Source of the DNA: Sarcocystis neurona
Lineage: Eukaryota; Apicomplexa; Conoidasida; Eucoccidiorida; Sarcocystidae
Assembly: GCA_000727475.1 (NCBI GenBank)
Contig: KL647291.1
Span: 2,158,364 to 2,222,363 of the forward strand
Direction: 5' to 3'
Length of the DNA stretch: 64,000 nt
A program made the translations under genes and the position numbers. Each line of letters begins with the position of its first letter. Position 1 is the stretch's first letter. Under the pieces are notes generated by a model. It was not told the DNA's origin and did not search any database. It was given only the letters and a program-made list of their open reading frames with translations. Positions 58,701-64,000 of the stretch are shown here, piece after piece.

Positions 58701-60003
58701 GCTCTTTCTTGGCTTCAGCCTGCTGCAGTTGCTGCTCCCTCTTCAGCTCCTGCTGCTGCTGCTCGAACGCAGCAGCCAGAAACCCCTCCAGAGCGTCTCG
58801 CTCTGCGTCAGACAGCAACAGCTCGCCCCGACTGCACTCCCATCCGTGAATATACGGAGATAACACAAGTGTGCCAGCGGCAGCAGCAGCAGGACGGCTG
58901 CTTGCTGCGCTGCTTTGGTTCTGTTCACTGGCCGCTGCACTCGCCTCTCCACTTTCTCCTTTTCCTTCTTGTCCTCCTCCCGTCGGAGCACGCGCAGCAG
59001 CAGCAGGCGAAGCCACAGGGAGAAAAGAAGACGAAGAAGCAAACGAGGAAGAAGGAAAAGAAGACGAGGCGCAAGAAGCGGGTGGAAGAGACGTAGTGAC
59101 CGGCTCCCCGCCTTCCCCTTCGTCTGTGTAAACACCGCCGTCGGCACCGCTTGATTCTGCCGCATCGGAAGATACGTCTGCTGCGGTATCTTCCCGTTGC
59201 ATTTCACTATAAAAAGCACCATCACTGCCTGCATGTCGCACGGCTCCGCCTTTTCCCCTCCCTAGTCCTCTTGCTGCTGCTTCTTCTCCTCCTGCCGCGG
59301 CTGCCTCTGCACCTGCTACTGCCGTGTCTGCTGCTGCTTCTGCTGGTGCAGCGGCAGCTGCTGATGCCGGCACTGCTAAACCACCGTCAGCAGCTGCCGC
59401 ATCTGCGGCTGCGCCACGTGTCTCTGCGGAGACGGTAGGCGACAACGGCAAAGCAACCGCAGCTGCAGGCGCAGAAACGTGCGCACTTCTCTGCTGCTCC
59501 ACTTGTACCGTGCTGTCTACCGCGGTGTTGCTGCTGCCCGGGCCGCTGCTGCTGCTGTCAGTTCCTGCTGCAAAAGAGTCGCTGCTGTTGAACAGATTGC
59601 AGCTCCTGCTGCTCTGTGGTTGGGTGTCTGTGGTGTTGCTGGTTGCCGTCATAGAGCTGCTGCTGCTGTCTGCAGTGTTGCCGCTGACGAAGGAGCTACA
59701 AATTCTCTCGTTTTCTTCAGAGGCCGTAGGTCTACGCAGAACGCACGCAGCCTCCGCGGAAGAAGCAGAAGCAGCAAGAGCAGCTGTAGCTTCTTCTTCC
59801 TCTTCTTCTTCGCCATCGGAAGAGGAGGAGGAGGGGGAGGAGGAGGAGGGGGTCACAGGTGCTGCTGCGTCGACTGCAGTCTGCTTCACAGCCGCAGCAG
59901 CAGCAGCACTTTTAGAGCTCTCTTCTCCCTCTGCTACTGCGCCTGCAGTCGCCTGCTGCTCCGAAGCAGCCTCCTGCTGCTGCGCTGCTGCCGGTGGTTG
60001 CAT
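49726..60003 (-). CDS. large multi-exon gene with atypical bromodomain
   Basis: Exons (minus): 60003-57150, 56844-56745, 56500-56403, 56243-56089, 54910-54816, 54188-54095, 53837-53625, 53536-53226, 52799-52712, 51909-51778, 51181-51115, 50818-~50690, 50410-50250, 49772-49726. Phases agree at each join I could test (1,2,1,0,2,0,0,2,0,0,1 and 1 for the last). The 50.7-kb exon end and the 53.5-kb acceptor are uncertain. The start is the first in-frame ATG. Exon 1 (951 codons) holds Ala/Ser/Gln/Gly-rich sequence, a coiled coil, then a bromodomain at ~682-785: VFPAVPITLETVLDRLEKQ, YSRSEDVFNDVYTVFL, RYYEPGNQYWLMAQEASLAF. Tyr761 replaces the usual acetyl-lysine-binding Asn. Acidic runs and a basic RRVDRARRIGRKRVRDGRR tail follow. 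Later exons (VSFGGIECVHALRLCLYAQ; YSVFKERAMWLSFETGEVEL) match no family I know. The inferred role is chromatin reading or assembly in the nucleus. The gene could be two genes split near 57 kb. Confidence 0.58.
53244..53478. repeat. 18-bp coding minisatellite (LPPQQQ / LPQQQQ)
   Basis: On the plus strand the unit GGCAACTGCTGCTGTGGC, with a variant ending in TGC, repeats about 12 times. On the minus strand it encodes QQQLPP or QQQQLP in the frame of the bromodomain-gene exon. Variant units occur in blocks (LPP and LPQ runs), suggesting expansion by slippage or unequal exchange. Confidence 0.92.
55925..56065. repeat. degenerate 24-27 bp tandem repeat in an intron
   Basis: Plus-strand blocks of the form GCTGCTGNTTCCTCCTGAG recur five to six times between the fourth and fifth exons of the bromodomain gene. 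They contain stops in the gene's frame and are best read as intronic. Confidence 0.7.
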
Positions 60004-60625
60004 GGGACGCACAACCGGGAAGAGAAAACGCGTGTGCACTAGCAGCAGCTGTGTGGCTGGCAGTCTCTGCCCACAGACAGCAACAGCAGCAGCAACCGAA
60101 GCCGCAGCAGAAGCAGCAGCAACGGCGGCTGCTTCACCAGGAGCAAAAAACAGAGATAGCAGCAGCCTCGACAGCAGCAAAATGGACTAATCGCAGCAGC
60201 TGCAACAGCAGGGAAGTCAAGATGTCTCAAGAGTTACCCAAATACAAGGGAGGCAGCAACAAATGCAGAAGAAGCAGCACCACGTGCAAAAGCAACGGCA
60301 GCGGCAACTTTCAGGAGCTGCAGCAAAAGAGCGCCCGCAGCAGCAGCAGACCGGAGCGGGGCAATTAGCAACGGGGAGACCCTACCGCTCGTATCCTCTT
60401 CGCCGTGTAGAGGCTTGAAAAGAAGTCATCTGGTTTCACCGAAGTGTGCCGTCTGTTCTTTCTCCCCGCGCACGTACTTGTACGTACGTATGCATGCATA
60501 TAGATCCTGGACATATGAATACCCACACGTGTACATAAATGTTCGTATGTGAAGAGACGGTGAGCGAGAAACAACGAAGAAAAAAACGTCGTACATATAT
60601 ACATCTACTGCCTGGCGTTATTCAG

Positions 60626-60706
60626 GCAAAGCGGACGCACGTGACGACTTCGTCGTGGAACCGCATGGGCTGGAGGAGACAGCCATCGTCGAATACAAAG
60701 ATGCTG
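60626..60706 (+). CDS. candidate exon, unknown protein
   Basis: After GGCGTTATTCAG the phase-1 frame reads KADARDDFVVEPHGLEETAI and ends near GCTG|GTGTAC, also phase 1. The composition is acidic and protein-like. An alternative frame (basic, 60539-60781) is open as well. It could belong with the exon at 62821 and others further right. Confidence 0.3.
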
Positions 60707-61320
60707 GTGTACAAGCAGTTTTACGCTGATGAAACACAAGACCCACGCGTATGTACGCGTGTCTATATATATATAAATTAAATAAACCTGGAAGCTATAA
60801 AATTGTCGAGGCACACGGGCACGTGAGACCTACATATATATTTGTATATAGATATATACATTCGTATGCATGCCGCGGTTACCTTCGGACAGTCGTTTAC
60901 ACATGTACATATATTTACACGGATATGCACCGTTTTTACTCTTGAACAAAGACCCCGACACAAACGCGACTCCTTCTAGGTATATATGTAACTTAGATAT
61001 TGGCGTATACACCCGCGAGCACCTATACAAACAGATATACTGACGCTTATCCTTACGCGAGACGTTACACGGGTCTACAAAGGCATGTATATCTTGGGTA
61101 GACCTACATAAACAGTATGCACGTACTTAGGGAGACTTGATTTGAAGAAGACAGAGGCAGAAGGTACTTTGAAGAAAACAGACTTCTGGACGCAGGCCTC
61201 GGTGAGCTTCTACTGAGAAGTTCCTTTTTACCCCGTCTATCATGCCAGAGCAACAGAAATAGAGTCGCCATAGCTTCTTCGACAGGACACGCCGGCTGCT
61301 CTTCACTAATCGGGCAGCTT

Positions 61321-61704
61321 TCAATTCCACAATAGGTGAAAGAGATAGCAAGAAAGCCTCCAGCGTCCGGCTTTGCGAAATACACTGGAATGGCAGGAGA
61401 ATGAACTGCTGACGCGAGGTGCATGAAAGGGCGGCGTTACAACAGCAGCAGCAAGTTCTCTTTTCCACCAGCGGAGACGCTCTGCAGAATTACGTAGAAG
61501 AGTCTTTTTGTGAAAATTTCCCAGCCACGCGGAAACATTTTCTAACGGGAAAGAGCGAGAATAGAAGTCAAGACTGAGGCGGCGCTGATACAGGGAAGAG
61601 ATGACCGTTGCTTTCCTACTACGTGACCGAGGACGTTCGAAGCTGGCTTTTATACGTCTAAAAAGATACCAGCTCTCTTCCCCTTTTAGTGAATGGCCCT
61701 GCAT
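61321..61704 (-). CDS. 127-codon ORF, basic protein, minus strand
   Basis: An ATG at 61704 starts MQGHSLKGEESWYLFRRIKA, continuing with Arg/Ser/Leu-rich ordinary sequence to TAG 61321. In 61.1-61.7 kb the minus strand has three overlapping open frames, including an ATG-started one at 61424 (MHLASAVHSPAIPVYFAKPD), and the plus strand has none over 60 codons. That asymmetry supports minus-strand coding, perhaps spliced between frames. No family recognised. Confidence 0.34.
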   Translation of the reverse strand: MQGHSLKGEESWYLFRRIKASFERPRSRSRKATVISSLYQRRLSLDFYSRSFPLENVSAWLGNFHKKTLLRNSAERLRWWKRELAAAVVTPPFHAPRVSSSFSCHSSVFRKAGRWRLSCYLFHLLWN

Positions 61705-62820
61705 GTGCTAAAGCACGAGTAATTTGGAGCAGAACTACATTTTTCTTCTTGCTGTGAAAACAGGCGCGCGCATGCGGGCGGACACGTCGGGGTCTTTCCG
61801 CTAGCAGCCCTCCCCCTACGCTTGTACAGGTACAAAGTTACGTACGGACAGATCAGGACGTACATATTCAGGCAAACACGCAGCTCCAGATAGACATTTA
61901 TACATACAGGTATGAGTAGCTACGAATGCGTGTATCTAGTAGTTGTATATTTATGAGGAAAGACATATGCACACTTTTGGAAATGTCCCTATATCTATAT
62001 AAGGATGATATGCACTTGGCCGGCCTGCACCTGCTGAGACACGTACAGCTCGTCCATACCCGACTTTACATCCACATATAAAAACAAAGTCTATGCACAC
62101 AGAGAATCGGGGGGAGTTCACACCTGTATGTACATATACAGGCTGTGTAGATATATTGACGCGGACCGCTGTGAAGGCTCACAGGCGCATATGCACAGAG
62201 ACGGACGATGGTGGGAGAGAGACAGGCGTACCCATCCACAGTCGCAACCTATAACGCGAAGAACAAATCTACAGGTGTGGATCCAGTTACGAGACGAAAA
62301 ATATACAGACGCACGAGACGTACCCACGTGTGCGCCGATGTGTTCGCACACGTGACGCAGAGTCACGCGCCGGTGTTGTGCGAAACTGATAAACGTACAA
62401 GATGTACGCTCTGCTACGTGTAGATTCACTCTTTTCTGGGGAACATTATACAAAGGGTTTCTGTGTGTGCCTCTTGGTGTACGCCTCTCCTTCTGACTAT
62501 GCACAGATATATAGATTTATTTGCATTCAGCACTTGGAAGATTGTCACCCCTTCGAAGACGTACGCGCATACAGACACATAACATACACACATATGTACG
62601 TGCGTCCACGTAAGGACCCACATGTGTACACGAATGGACACCCAGCTATGGAACCATGCATAAATATGTAAATACACTAGTGCCTCTCGGTTATGAAGTG
62701 CCTTTAACGAATACAAACGATATATATATACATGGGTATATTGCCCAGACATTACGTCTAGCTTATTCGAGTTACACTTGTTGGCGCTGAACGTGATATT
62801 ATTCCTTTTTTCCGTTCCAG

Positions 62821-62905
62821 TTTAAGGCGTGTCGCTAATAACTTGGCAAGGTGGGAGACGGCTAGAATCAAAAAGCAATACAAGCTGTTTAATTGTCTCC
62901 GGGAC
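62821..62905 (+). CDS. short internal exon, unknown protein
   Basis: A strong pyrimidine tract (CCTTTTTTCCGTTCCAG) precedes a 28-codon frame, LRRVANNLARWETARIKKQY followed by KLFNCLRD, ending at GAC|GTACCA in phase 0. It starts in phase 2. It is one of the cleaner single exons in the right end and implies a plus-strand gene here, but its partners are not fixed. Confidence 0.42.
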
Positions 62906-64000
62906 GTACCACAGTATACGTATATACATATCTGTGCACATTTTTTCCTGTATGTAGAGAGAGTGGATGAGAGAGAGAGAAGGGAAGATACGACTATACC
63001 TAGAGATGTATGCGTAGTTCCATGTCTGCATGTTTTATTCATGTACACACGTGCGTATATATGAGTACGTATATATATGCGTATAGGGGTATATATGTCG
63101 TGTGTATCCGTCTACACGTACATCTTCAAACAGGTGACAATATTCCAAATGCATAAAGGTGCGTATTATATACTTACTTTGCGCAATCACGTATAGAGGA
63201 CTAGCCACAACTAACTGTGCAAATCCAATTGCACATCTTTTTATACGGCAACATACACACTTCCGAACACACGGATGGGTATAATCGCCATGTCTGTACC
63301 AGAATGAACAATTTTGTGTGTGCTCATAGGGTTGTCACGGAACGCTGATGCGCTGCTTCGCTCTAAAGTACATCATTTACACATCTTCATCGTCGACGTC
63401 TGTCCCGAAACACCCGCCTGTCTCCGCCTATCTATTCGTCGACTTCTCTCAAACGATGAACTAAGAAGTAGTCCGCAGGGGCATGACTAAGAGATTTGCT
63501 ATCCGTGGCTGTAGACTACCGCATGCTGCACGTGTTCTCGACGCAAATATGTTTATATGTATGTATATCCTCGGTGATCTCTGTAGAGATCGATAGACAG
63601 ATTAACAGATAATACGCGGACATATCTATGCGTCTCTCTTCTGTCTACCGTATATTCACGTACAGGGCCCCAAAGGCGCGCCTGTGCTCACGTGCGTCAA
63701 GCAAATTTTTAGGTACAGTAGAGGGCGAAGGACACAGTTCCATCAATACGCTTGAACATAAGAAAAAATACATATCTATGCACTGGTGTGCATAGACGCG
63801 CAGATGCACACGAATAGTCATTGCCTGGAAATGTATCAAACCACGCCGGGGAAAATGTACGTAGCTCTACATGTCTCAGCTATAAGTGCAAACGAATGGA
63901 GAGGTGTGTGCGGTGGTGCGGGAAGGTACGAATGGCCAACCAACGGTCGTTCCTGGTGTGTAAGTCTCGCTGGAGAACGCTGCAGAGTACACTTGTGAAT
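62906..64000. other. right end of window, mostly TA/CA-rich
   Basis: Between 62.9 and 63.75 kb I see no supported exon. A plus frame at 63786-63998 (ending CVSLAGERCRVHL, TGA) has protein-like sequence such as ISANEWRGVCGGAGRYEWPT in its second half and might be an exon of the plus-strand gene, but no splice border is clear. Confidence 0.35.

Larger units (their letters stand above)
60004..62820. other. region upstream of the bromodomain gene
   Basis: 60.0-60.37 kb is CAG-rich, and its minus frame extends that of exon 1 to a stop at about 60190, so it is probably 5' leader or promoter. 60.37-62.82 kb holds weak exon candidates on both strands, listed separately, and TA/CA-rich DNA. Around 62.1-62.4 kb all three plus frames and one minus frame are open, and none can be preferred. 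Confidence 0.45.

Noticed and set aside
1..64000. CRISPR arrays, bacterial operons, insertion sequences, rRNA or tRNA genes
   Set aside because: No regularly spaced repeats with unique spacers, no Shine-Dalgarno-led gene clusters, no transposase motifs and no cloverleaf or rRNA signature were noticed. The gene style is eukaryotic.
1..64000. Telomeric or subtelomeric array
   Set aside because: No tandem TTTAGGG-type repeats are present at either edge or inside.

Overview
The window looks like nuclear DNA of an apicomplexan parasite of the Eimeria/Cyclospora group (eimeriid coccidia). Evidence: GC is near 50%; genes are split by introns with GT-AG borders; long CAG/CTG triplet runs encode poly-Gln, poly-Ala and poly-Ser; gene-poor DNA is full of alternating purine-pyrimidine tracts ((TA)n, (TG)n, ACGTGTGTAC-like). 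These are family-level traits, so the genus is an inference. There is no sign of operons, bacterial genes, CRISPR, rRNA, tRNA or an intact mobile element.

Layout. 0-5.9 kb: several short exons on the plus strand, ending in a terminal exon whose stop codon overlaps the stop of a minus-strand exon (5.87-6.6 kb). 8.8-16.5 kb: one 2,570-codon minus-strand ORF dominated by Gln/Ala/Ser runs. 16.5-20.8 kb: no convincing gene. 20.8-23.0 kb: a clean two-exon plus-strand gene for a secreted helical protein. 23-27.8 kb: sparse, with two small tandem duplications. 27.8-42.6 kb: a plus-strand gene that I resolve into 11 exons whose phases all agree (about 1,538 codons), with a Ser-rich N-terminus and a probable C2 domain carrying a Gln-rich insertion. 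43-48.9 kb: isolated ORFs on both strands. 49.7-60.0 kb (possibly from 48.9 kb): a minus-strand gene with about 14 exons; its 951-codon first exon encodes an atypical bromodomain and an acidic-basic tail, and later exons include an LPPQQQ-type repeat. 60-64 kb: scattered short exons, the plus-strand set probably running off the right edge.

Gene layout therefore alternates repeat-rich (8.8-16.5, 49-60 kb) and repeat-poor (20-33 kb) segments, as described for Eimeria chromosomes. The genes look independently transcribed. No shared pathway can be argued beyond one likely chromatin reader, one likely membrane/C2 protein and one secreted protein. Exon calls come from reading splice borders and phases by eye; no alignment, RNA data or domain search was available. 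Coding likelihood is hard to judge here because triplet bias keeps several frames open at once.
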